In this document: positions 30,971-41,178 of the stretch, one piece after another
How positions within the stretch are numbered: the stretch's first letter is position 1
Layout of the letters: each line of letters opens with the position of its first letter
DNA from: Symsagittifera roscoffensis
Taxonomy: Eukaryota; Xenacoelomorpha; Acoela; Convolutidae
Assembly: GCF_963678635.1 (NCBI RefSeq)
Contig: NW_026971160.1
Span: forward strand, 30,567-94,566
Direction of reading: 5' to 3'
Length of the DNA stretch: 64,000 bases
The notes under the pieces: generated by a model
Told to the model about the DNA's origin: nothing
The model's input: the letters and a program-made list of their open reading frames with translations, nothing else
The model's database searches: none
Position numbers and translations under genes: made by a program

Positions 30971-31047
30971 CAAACAGAGGCGAAGCGTAGCACTACAAAC
31001 AGAGGCGAAGCGTAGCACTACAAACAGAGGCGAAGCGTAGCACTACA
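30971..31047 (+). repeat. 25-bp tandem repeat, three units
   Basis: Three exact copies of a 25-bp unit containing CAGAGGCGAAGCGTAGCACT. Single related copies with CACAGAGGCGAAG occur near 43255 and 48281, so the unit belongs to a dispersed family. Confidence 0.85.
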
Positions 31048-31618
31048 AACAAAGCTTTACAAGCTAACAGACAAAAAATGAAACGAAAATCACTTGAAGT
31101 CGAACGCGAATGAAAAAAGTCTCAAGCAAACCACAATTAAAAAATTCAGATTGTTTTCCGAAATATGTTCAATCTGAGGAAAACACGTTCAGCAAAAAAA
31201 AATCATCGAAGGGAAACAATTATCTTGAAACAATTATCGAGCGGCAACTAAGCCGATTAAACTTGAGTAAACACCCGTTGAGCCGGAAAAAAAATAGTTA
31301 CCAAGAAAAATGTTGAACTATCAAGTTCTGAAAGTCTAAGATTTTCATCATTTTGTTTGGGTCCAGTGTGTCCAAAAAGAGAGGTGGAAATCATGTTTCC
31401 CTTCACACAACGCAAAATTTTAAAATTATAAAGGCAAAATTCAGCCGAATAGATCAAATAAAGCCTTTAAGCAAAAAACTAAAAATAATGTGCTAAATCA
31501 GGGTACTTGAAACTATAAAACTATAAAATACAGTCGATAAAAAAACCAAAACAAACAAACAACAGGTCAACATTTTTTTGTAACTGAATGTTTTCAGTTT
31601 GAAAAAAAAAACAAGTCC

Positions 31619-31670
31619 TGCTCAGGTTCGAACCTAGTACCTTTGCCGTCTCGAGCGTAGCAACACGTTA
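31619..31670 (-). repeat. tRNA-derived SINE fragment
   Basis: The minus strand contains a Pol III B-box-like GGTTCGAACCT preceded by GACGGCAAAGG, as in related fragments at about 31810-31860, 34485-34560 and 42315-42390. Probably serine-tRNA-like SINE heads. Confidence 0.45.
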
Positions 31671-31809
31671 AATAAAATTACCCTTAAATCAAGTAAAGTG
31701 CTTCGGATAGGCATAGAAAAAACTAAAACTGGCTCAATAGTACAATCCAGAGCTTCCGTACTAATCAATACTTTTGAAAAGGAATGTTTTAGGATGAAAA
31801 TCAACAAAT

Positions 31810-31860
31810 TCTGACCGGATTCGAGCAAGGGACCTTTGCGGTCCCAGGCGTAGTCAATAG
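31810..31860 (-). repeat. tRNA-derived SINE fragment
   Basis: Minus strand reads GACCGCAAAGG and then a degenerate B box GCTCGAATCCGG. Same family as the fragment 190 bp upstream. Confidence 0.4.
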
Positions 31861-34189
31861 ATAGAGGCCTCAAGCTATCATATGATTCAAAAAAAATTGT
31901 CATTACGAGGCCAAACCGTGTATTTTTGAATTGTAAGTTGATGCCGCAACAAGGGCGCTGTCTAAGTTCCTTTTTTTCTTCGATCGTTCCGACTAAATTT
32001 TAACATGTTTAAAGACATATTTCTGGATTCCAGAGACCTACAGACAGAAAATTGAGAGCCTATCCAGTGCACAGCTTGGCCTCGTATTAATTACTCAAAA
32101 CATAACCTAAGATATCCATAATCCGAGCTAATAACGCATGCTAATTGCAGGCGTAATTTTTAAAAATTTTCTTGAGATTCAAAAAGATTTATCTGACAAA
32201 CTCAATCGTGCTGAAAAAAACATCTGAGAAAAAAGTATTAACGAATCGACACATTGCATTTTTTCTCAAGCTCAGGCAAAAATACTATTAGTCTAACTTA
32301 CTTTCATATCAAAGCCCTTTTTTAATAATTTCATATAACGAGAAAAATCAGTAAGCAAAATTTGAAGTTCGAAACGTCCGGAAACAAGCGGAGAAGTTTT
32401 TACAAACGCAAATTATGAAAACACTCTTGCTTATCGAAACAATAAACATGCATGGATGAACATAAAGCAAAAAATCACTATTTGCTTCCAGTCTAAGACG
32501 AACTATTGCAGTTTCATAAATGTGAAACCACAAATTATTCAAGCTTCTGGAGAGTCGCGAAAGAACCTTTTCACTCAAAATCAATATAGACACATTGATA
32601 AATAACAGACAACCAAAAATAAAATGAAATTGACACCCACTATCAGAGCAAAAAAAATCATAAAAAAATGCTTCAGATGATCCATGGAGAAATGAAATGA
32701 GAAATGAAAATAAGTACAAAAAAGAAGCTGAACTTCGCAATCACAAGCAAAAAGCGTCAAAATTATATTTTTTAAAATAGGATTCATATCACGGATAAAA
32801 AAGGTTTTATAGCTAGATTAAATGCCGCAAAAACTTGATCATAAAGTCGTAAAACATAAACCGGAACCATTTATGTCTACTAATGCTTTGAAGCAAAAAA
32901 AAAAGCAAAATGAGAAATAACAAAGTCAGGGTAAGTAAAGTTACAAATTAAAATTTGCTTACGCATAGTACTTTTGCCTCATGTGCTCAAATGATTAAAC
33001 TGACTATTTCAAGATCGCTTGTTTAAAAAAACAGAAAAAAATCTAAATTTTAAGACTCATAATCTAAACGTTTTTATGATTCATAAAGAAATTACTTTCA
33101 GTAACTGCCAACCAATTCGAGGTAGCAATTGTAACCTAGTGTTGTTGGTTGCTTTCTGAGTAAAATAGATACACAACTTTGACCCAGTCAAGCCGGTTGC
33201 TATTTAGGTACCACTGATCATTACCGCAAATTTTCTCCGTTAAAAAAGTTTGTGAGAAAATTTTTTGAAAAAGCTCATTTTCATATATACTTTGATATTG
33301 TAAACTGATGAAACTTGAAACCAATGAAAAATTCTGCATTAAAAAAACGTACGAAGACGAATGATGAGAATGCAATGATTTGAAATTTAAAAAATTCTGT
33401 ATAGTCATTTTTTAACTGAAGGCAAACAGCTTTTAAAATCACAAAACAATAATATTGTTGCTATTATAGATTCATTAAAAACTTAATCAGAGGCAAATCT
33501 GCACTCTCGCAAACACAAGCAAAAATTTCAAGTATTGGGTCTAAAAACAGAAATAAGTGAAGACAACGCAAAAAAAACCTTTAAAAATGAAACGAGCCAA
33601 CACCATGAGCCGGAATCAATACCTTATCCAGAAGATTAAGTCTCAGGAGACATGTTTGTACCCCATTATAAATGTCTTCTATCACAACTAAAAAAAAGTA
33701 TTGTATTATAAATGGGCGGATTTTTTTTTTTTGAATTATACCAAATTTTCACTGTTTCTTTATTAAAGCAAAGTCAGTCGGACTACTCGAATTGGAGTAA
33801 AAGTCAAAAAGTCCTATTTCAATTTAAATTTTTTCTAGTTTATTTCCTGTTGTTTTTTTTGCAGTTAAAGGCAGTAGAATTAATTTACTGAGACGATATA
33901 GTAGCAAAACTAATAAATAAATCGTATAATAATAAAATCAAGAGTTCATTTAAATCTCATTGTGCCATTTGTAATATTGGTGTTAAGTAATCTGCAAAAT
34001 AAAAACTTTCAGTCCGATCATTCTCGCAGCTGAGCTGGAACAAAATTTTAAAAATTACCTTGAAAAAATTACCTTAAAATTGAAAAAATTGAAAAAATTA
34101 CCTTAAAACTCGTTTTCGTTATAAAATTCAAAGAAATCGCAGAAAAATCCCGAAATGACCGACACAAATTCACATGCATGATTCAAAAG

Positions 34190-34690
34190 TTTACAAGGAG
34201 CTTTCGGAAAGCTAGAAAACAGCTGACCTTTCAAAAAAGTCCTTTCTGCGGGAGCTAAGCTGGCAGAAATGAGCCGACTACAATCGAACTCCTGACTACA
34301 ATCAATGTCCCGACTGCAATCGAACTCCTGGCTTTGTCGTCAACCTTGGGTGTTACAGCAGCTTAGAAGAAACCTGAACTTCAAAAAAAAATTGGGCTGC
34401 GGGAACTAAGCTGACAAAAATAAACAGACGGACGATAGTCAGAAAAAGCACAAAAACTCAAGTTAAAAAAAAAACAGGTCAACGCCAAAATCGAACCACA
34501 AGCCCTTGCCGTCTCAAGTAGATACGCTGATGCGAGAACTCTACGCCAGATGATTGATTGAACTTGGATTTGTAATAAAAGAAGCATATGAGTAAGTCCA
34601 GGCTCCACGACAAGAGTCCTGTGAACAAAGTTTACGGGCAAAAATAGTCTAGTACCTGTTTGCAATACCCTTGCTTATCGCAAGGGCAAT
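34190..34690 (-). repeat. Composite interspersed repeat, copy 1
   Basis: About 500 bp co-linear with 42030-42525. Shared landmarks: TTTCGGAAAG, GGCTTTGTCGTCAA, ACTAAG..GACAAA, a tRNA-like B box on the minus strand, GTCCAGGCTCCA and GAGTCCTGTGAAC. Non-coding; the tRNA-like head suggests a SINE. Confidence 0.6.
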
Positions 34691-36626
34691 CAGGAAACAA
34701 AATCAGCTTTAGTTATCGAATAACGTACCACTTAAAATTTAGTAAATTGCCTTTACATCTAGGCAACATCGCTGTGCTGCACTAAGAAGTCAACACTATC
34801 TAATAGTACATATAAAAAAGCAATAAATTGGCTTTCATGACGAGGATAAAACATTGCTATTAAATCCATTATTGGAACTGAAATTGAACATTAATTAGTT
34901 CAAGTTAGGTCGGAAAAAACTATCACAGTACAAGTTAAGCGTTTGCATGCATAAAAAACGGTAGACTAAGTGTCTTAGCAAAGTATTACAAAGAAGCGAA
35001 ATGAGTTCCAGTTGTGGTTGATTGATCATTTCAAAATTTGGAGCCAAAGTCTTATCGATCTCATTCATGATATCGGAAATTTGCAAGAAACAAATTATTT
35101 AGCAACACTTGCGATTTAACGAACATAAAAACATAAGAATACGAAAAAAAAATGCAAAAACCAAAGAAAAAATAGATGAACCAAGAGTTTAGTAGTCTCG
35201 ATAACAGACAACTGGGGCCCAGCTACCGCTGGAGGTACTTATTCGATACTGTTTGAATTTTTCAAACTGATGCTGGAAGAAATGCGCAGTTTCAAAAATT
35301 GGACTTTGCCCAAAACTTAAGTTGTTTCTATACTAAAATAATTGATAGGAATAAACTTTCGAGTACCTAACCTTTCGCTTATAAAAAATCAAAGAATGGC
35401 AGCTTATGCGTGAGGAATTCTCGCAACCGGTTCTTCCGATTGAGCTTTTTTTTCTATCTCAGGTAGTCAAAAAGTGTCTAAAAACGGTCAAAAGTTCAAA
35501 AACTTTCTGACGTCCAGTTTTTTTTCTGTGAAAAACAGTTCGAGACCGCTGAAGTAGAGATGATTATGAAAACCGGATTTCCTGATTGAACACTTAACTT
35601 GAGAAAAGGCACAGTAGTTTTCGAGTAAATTCGTTTTGCAACACAACAAAAAAAAACATTTTAGTTTTAGAAACCAGTTGAGCCGAAAAAATTGATTTCA
35701 AAAAACTTTCAAATACTTGAATTCATCCCAGAAAATACAATAAACATGATACCTTGATACTTGCTTGCGGCACAAGAAAAATCCGCGATGTGGCAACTAA
35801 GCCGACAAAATTTTAGCAGATGAATGAAAATCCGTATGATGCAGAGACGACGAAGTTACCTCTAGGCCAATTGGCAAAAAGTCTAGGTCCCGATTACAAG
35901 ACAATTTCTTCCGCAAAAGTAATTAATATACACAACTAGATCTAAAAAAAATGATACAATAACCTTTTTAGATAAAAAAAACATGCCCAGACAGAAGAAT
36001 GCAGAGCTATTATCGGACACAACTTACCAAGCAGTAAATGCTGAAACTCTTCATAGAGTGGAAACCCTTCATGCCGAATTTTTTGATAAAATAAAGAACT
36101 TCTTTCTAAAGAAACCCCTCAGAACTCTTTTTCGTACAGCAAAAAAAAAAGATTCTTAGATGTGGTAACTAAGACGAAGACACATAAGAGCACAACTATT
36201 AGGCCAGTTCTCTTTGCCTACAAACTTAGATATTTTAATCTTGTCACGTTGTCTAGGAGCAGTAACCATAGATAACCTGAGAAACTACTCCTGATAAATT
36301 GGTAGTATCTTTCGACACCAGGTAAAGTTTTTTCGGAACGCACCGTCGAAACAAAAAAACAACGGACCAAGAAAGAAAATCAATTTTCTTTTAGAACAAA
36401 ATTGTAATCTAAATTGAAGCATCAAACGCTGTTTTCAAAGTTGAGTTACGTTTATCCTTCAAACTGTTTTTCCAGGCCACTGGTATTCTTTTTCTTCTTA
36501 GCATTGCACCGGTCTCTTCTTAAAACGGACAAATCTCCATCGGTGAATGAAAACGATATCAACGACCTCCTATCTAACTCCAGCTTGCGTTCTATGTTTT
36601 GTTTCATATTCATTTTCGTTCAGTTT

Positions 36627-36809
36627 TTACCAATCTCCAATGCGGATGCTTCTGGCAACGCTGGCAAGAAAGGCATCGCGAGTCAGTTGACCATTGGCGT
36701 AGTGGCTGCACAAACTGGCCAGTTTTTGTTGACCTTGAACGAGATTCTTCTTGGCTCTTTTCTTTGGAAACACGCCCTCATTGAACGACGCCAACTTCTC
36801 CCTCGCAAC
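36627..36809 (-). CDS. FLYWCH/MULE gene exon 4 (terminal)
   Basis: Residues 519-578, beginning VAREKLASF and ending RIGDW. Acceptor AATTCAG. It matches the charged C-terminal tail of MULE transposases. Confidence 0.7.
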   Translation of the reverse strand, partial: VAREKLASFNEGVFPKKRAKKNLVQGQQKLASLCSHYANGQLTRDAFLASVARSIRIGDW

Positions 36810-39800
36810 CTGAATTTCAAATACCAAGTGTGAAATTTTGTCTGCGAAGAGAAAATAAAAAGCGCAATTTGGAAAAGAATATAAACGCAGGATGTGCAAG
36901 TGCGCTATGCTGGTTTTAATTTAAGTTATACAAACACTTAAGACCATTTATCCTCGGGGGAAAGGACCAACACAAGAGCTGTACAGCTCATCACGGCGAA
37001 CGGCTGTTGTGCCCCCGTTTAAGAACTACATGCAATTTTTTTGGTTAGTTTTCTGGGCTGGGTAATGTTGCATCACCCTCAAGCAATGAGCACGCATCAT
37101 GATGGGCCTCGAAACTCTGACCTTTCGATTGAGAGGCGGAGACCTAACCAATTCACCACCGCTCCCCAAAAGTCTCAATTCCAAAACTCAATTACAAAAA
37201 TCTCAATTCCATCAAGGGCTAAACATCCCAATGAAAAGTTCCCACCCTATATCAGCCAAAAGATGCGCAACATCTGCTTTCCATCATTTAAAAATCTCTA
37301 GACTAGATTATCGGTCTTGCTTGCTTGAAAAATGGTTAACAAACCTTTTGTTCCTGTCGAATGAGTGAGAGTGCCTTGAACACATGCGGCTTCGTCACTG
37401 AGTTCACATAACTTAGATGGGATCCACAAGTGTCCAGAATGTTGTTCCTTCCTGTTGGATCCTCATTGAGTGTCCTCGAAAACAGATTCCAGGCCTCCAC
37501 TGGAAACATTGGCGGCATTTGGTACACTTCTAGGTCTCCGTTTGGCTTCTGTTTTCCACTTACCTAAAAACTCAGTTTGAGTATAACTTAAAACAATACT
37601 ATCACTCTAAGCGGGAACTTCAAAAGAACACCCGTTATTGGAGATAAATTATTTTATATGATTTGAAAAACAAAAATGATTTGAAAACAAGTCACTTTGA
37701 TAAAATAGGTCTTTGATCGAACGACTGGAATCGAACACCCAACTTAATAAATATCAACCTAGTAGCATATGAATGATTGATCGAAGCATACGAACCGCTG
37801 AATCTTCAAACTTTTTTGCTTGACATCGAATATATGACGCTTTACTAATTCAATCGAACTCTCAATTTGTGTAAACATTAGACGATAAAAATGAATGCAG
37901 GCAGTCAAAGTCATTTTTTTCATCATAACACAGTAATAAGAATCAACGCGTTCAAACCGTCGATTCAGATTTTGGTGCTACTTTTGGAAAACCAATTATT
38001 TTCGTTTAAGCGATATCAATCATTATCATTTTATTTTTTAAACTTCAAATGCCATCCTTGCCAGATTTTAGCTTAAATTAATTCCCATCAAGATAATAAC
38101 AACCATTAACATCAAAACTATTGACTCTACGCGCATTTACATTTTTTTTAAATCCGCGCATATATTTTTAAACAATCTGGTTATCGACTTACACGCCCTG
38201 TGACAAACAGAGTGTCGAACATGTCCAGAAGTTCCTTGACCTTCTCAGAGTAAGCATGTCCGTCTTGGCCTCGTGTCTCCTCCCTCATAGCTCCATTCTC
38301 TAACTCACGAATTGCCGTCTGTTTGATGAAGCCCATGCCCTCCCACACCTGTTTAATTCCAGTTTGATCATTCATAATCCAGTTTGATCAAATATATAAT
38401 CGAAACAAGGGTAACCGGTTGCTGTGCAAATAGCACAGAATGTTCCGATCATATTGAAAAAAACGAAAGATTTTTTTACGTTTCTTCAAATTAGTGTCAA
38501 TTTTAGAGTGGGGTGTCATTTGAGAACTGTACGATCGCGTAGAAAATTAGTGAATTAAGCATGTTCGACAATATTTGCATTCAAAAAAATTAATAAAGAA
38601 TAAAATGAAAAAAAAAAACGTTGAAAAAAAATTTCAAATTTTTTGCACGATATTTTAAATTTTAATGAGCTTTTCAGCCGATTAAGCGCTAAGCATCCAA
38701 AACTAGTTTTCTTCATAATTAAAATTTTCTTCATAATTAAAATAATTAAACTAGTTTTTCTCGACACTGGGAAAATTTTTTAATGTCGTTCAAATTATGA
38801 CTGAAAAGGCTTTAAAATGATATATCACACGACCCATTCCGATGATTATTTGGGGTATCTGATTTTGCGTGGAAAAAAAAGAAAAAACTAAAACACAACC
38901 GAACACAAGTTCTTCCCCATTTTCAAATGATCGGAACGAATACGTAAACATGACACACCAACATTGGAAGCATTTTCATCAAAACAATCAAACTTTTGTT
39001 CTAATATTAAACAAACACATCGCTGTCCTTTAGATAATGTTTTACTTCGAGACATTTATCTCAATTCTACTTCGTGGCCCTTTCCAGTTTATTGTTAATA
39101 TTTCTAGAAATTATTTTCTATCAAAATTTTCCTTGCCTGATCGGGAGGTAAGAATGCAAGTGCTACCAGCTCACAGCAGATGAGTCTGAACGTCTCCGAC
39201 TGCTGACACAAACCCGTCAGTTCCAGAGTCTGGATACTATGCCATACAAACTGACTCAAATGATAAAACTTCCCCTCGTGCGCAAAATCATTGCCGAACA
39301 ATCGCTTAACGGCATCAACGCAATTCACGTTGTAACCCAAAATAAATTTGATTGGGTTTAATCGTAAGCTTAGGTCCTGGCACTTGCTAAGGATCACTGT
39401 AAAAATTTCCTCAAAAATATCCGGAGAATCACCGGCTGCAAAAGCGTAAACCAAAGGAATCATCTCTTCGCCTAAGTCTGTCATTAGAATGACCAGATAT
39501 TTGAATAATGAAGGTGCCAAAGATGGACTAATATCCATGTACAGCCTTGTTTGAGAAGCCAAGTATCCCAGCTGCTCGTCTGTTGCGAAAACAAGTAGCC
39601 GACTCTGACCTGAGCTGCGATTGTCGTACAGCAGAAACCTCTTTGGCGTGGCCTCTTTAGTCATGGACCAGATTCCATCTATGTTCACCTCTTCAAGAAC
39701 ACTTGGTTCCATTGGAAGCTCTTCTGCTGCAGTGTCCAAGAACAGAAGACCGTCATCCAGAAAACCAGATGCTCCTCCACTTCCACTTGGCTCTAACTTC

Positions 39801-40315
39801 ATATTAACTAGTTCCGCACCTGTAACTTCATTAGAATGTGCATTTGCCGGTTTGCTTTTACTCGAAGATTTCTCTTTTGGTTTGTATGCCTCTGAGGCTT
39901 TGCTTTTAATTGCAGCTTTGGCTTTAACTTGGCGAACCTCGGCTGGACTTGGAGCATGGTTGTGATGATTGACATCTCTCAACAAATCCATCGACAAACT
40001 GCTTCTCACTTTACCTCTACAACCCATACCATGTTCCCTGCATACCCAGTATATACTGTGCGCACTGGCTTTGTTCAGCGAATAGACGTATCCTCCGTAA
40101 CACAGTGCTCTGGCGCCTTTCTCTGTAACTACAATCTCCGGCCGGAAGGGGTCATAGTCGGTCAAATAGGTGTCTACAAAATCGTCTTCCGGGAATAGGC
40201 TCCCGGCAATATTTTCAGAAGCAGCAATAGTAGTACTTCCTTCTAAGGTATCAACAGATCCGCCCTCGGTTCCCCGCAGCAGTTGTCTCAAAAAATCAGC
40301 CTCCGATCTATCCAT
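36627..40315 (-). CDS. FLYWCH zinc-finger / MULE-transposase-derived protein, 4 exons, probably domesticated
   Basis: Exons in coding order: 40315-39137, 38348-38193, 37563-37345, 36809-36627 (578 residues, all phase 0). ATG 40315 follows a strong 3' splice site (TTGAATTTCAG, exon from 40342). Residues about 60-123 form a FLYWCH finger (GGYVYSL, YWVC, HNHAP). Residues about 215-578 follow the MULE transposase fold (FLLYDN, LLVFATDEQL, MIPLVYAF, FYHLSQ, LALAFLPPD), continued by the C-terminal exons. Where MULE transposases have an acidic motif like IMDFE (compare 63157-63874), this protein has FILGYN, and the downstream TNN-E motif is altered. DNA binding is therefore plausible, but transposition is not. 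Intron 1 has a GC donor. It lies 331 bp downstream of ALG2 on the same strand. A regulatory DNA-binding role is inferred. Confidence 0.8.
36926..37168 (-). mobile_element. tRNA-derived SINE, copy 1
   Basis: About 240 bp matching 46618-46862. On the minus strand it opens with a tRNA-like A box (GTGAATTGGTTAGGTCTCC) and a B-box-like AGTTTCGAGGCCC. It contains the palindrome GAGCTGTACAGCTC. It lies in intron 3 of the FLYWCH/MULE gene. Confidence 0.6.
37345..37563 (-). CDS. FLYWCH/MULE gene exon 3
   Basis: Residues 446-518. FPVEAWNLFSRTL aligns with the W-x-L-Y-x-R region of MULE transposases; the following LPRTNN-type motif is degenerate. Acceptor TTTTTAG, donor AAAG|GTTTGT. Confidence 0.75.
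38193..38348 (-). CDS. FLYWCH/MULE gene exon 2
   Basis: Residues 394-445, VWEGMGFIKQ to FVTGR. Acceptor AAACAG, donor CGT|GTAAGT. Confidence 0.75.
38405..38938 (-). mobile_element. HINE/DINE-1-like non-autonomous element, copy 2
   Basis: Same family as 30306-30866. It carries the CTGTGC/GCACAG hairpin beside TGTTCCGATCAT and the opposite subterminal repeat ATGATCGGAAC. Located in intron 1 of the FLYWCH/MULE gene. Confidence 0.5.
39137..40315 (-). CDS. FLYWCH/MULE gene exon 1
   Basis: Residues 1-393, containing the FLYWCH finger and most of the transposase-like domain. The frame stays open for ten codons past the GC donor (CAG|GCAAGG), ending TAG 39104-39106. AATAAA (39088-39093, minus strand) follows, so an intron-retained, truncated isoform is possible. 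Confidence 0.85.
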
Positions 40316-40645
40316 TTTGAGTCTGTCACATTCTATTTTAAACTGAAATTCAAACAAAAAAACTAGACCATTTTTAACTTAACCAGCCTTATCTAAAACA
40401 GCTTAGATAAAGGTTGAACTTTTCAGTTTTAAAAAAATAATAATTTCAAATTCTTCTTCAAATCCTAATAAATTGTTTTAGTCTGATAAAAATCAGTTCA
40501 AATATCAAGAATGATTACAGGAACATGAAGAGTAGATACAGATTTAAACCAAGCACCACGTTAGAGGATATTGATTAGTTATAATTCGCCACTTTCTCGG
40601 TCAGGACGAATCAAACAACCATCTCATCGCTTGAAAGAATTTTTG

Positions 40646-41178
40646 TCAGCCAATTCTCGAAGTCAAATAATGATCCAGTTTTGACGCGAATGCCTCAAAT
40701 GAAAAGTTGTGTTGCACTCTTTTCTTTCCTTCATCTCCCATTTTAGAAATCATTTTCTCTTCGTCTTTATTCGCGTCTCCCTTTTCAGCTTCATCACCAC
40801 ACCTCGCCAGAAGCACTTTTTCCACAGACTGGGCAAAACTTTTCGGATCCGGTTCACTAAGGTACCCAGTGACACCATCTAGAATCGTTTCCAGAGGGCC
40901 TCCTGAGTTTACTGCTACAACTGGCGTCCGCATGTACATGGCTTCAACTGGCACTATCCCAAAATGCTCACCACTCGGCGTGTACAACAGCACCGAAGCT
41001 AGGTCAAGAAGTCTCAACTTCTCAATGTGAGAAGGGGACTTGAGAAAGTGAACTTTGTCGCCGCTGTTTATATTTTCGACGTCACTTAGACCATCAGCTA
41101 CAAAGTTGTACGAATGCGCAAGATTCCATAATTCTTCATAATGGTCTACGTTTTCAGCCACTCTACTGTCATACCCAC
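40646..41178 (-). CDS. ALG2: ALG2 exon 5 (terminal)
   Basis: Residues 260-436 with the GT4 catalytic EX7E motif, then the stop at 40646-40648. Acceptor TTTTGCAG. No AATAAA is seen in the 331 bp to the next gene's start codon. Confidence 0.95.

Larger units (their letters stand above)
29925..36626. other. Intergenic region composed of decayed repeats
   Basis: No host exon recognised on either strand. Contents I can name: a Helentron-like non-autonomous element (30306-30866), a 25-bp tandem array (30971-31047), tRNA-like SINE fragments (about 31619-31670, 31810-31860) and a composite repeat (34190-34690). Several short copies of an ACTAAGCCGACAAA-type motif are scattered between. The open frames here are not convincing. 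Confidence 0.5.

Noticed and set aside
36414-36833. 139-codon plus-strand frame
   Set aside because: Antisense shadow of FLYWCH/MULE exon 4, which carries the recognisable protein on the minus strand.
39621-40198. Plus-strand frames opposite the FLYWCH/MULE exon
   Set aside because: Shadows of the minus-strand coding exon; no domain and no splice logic.
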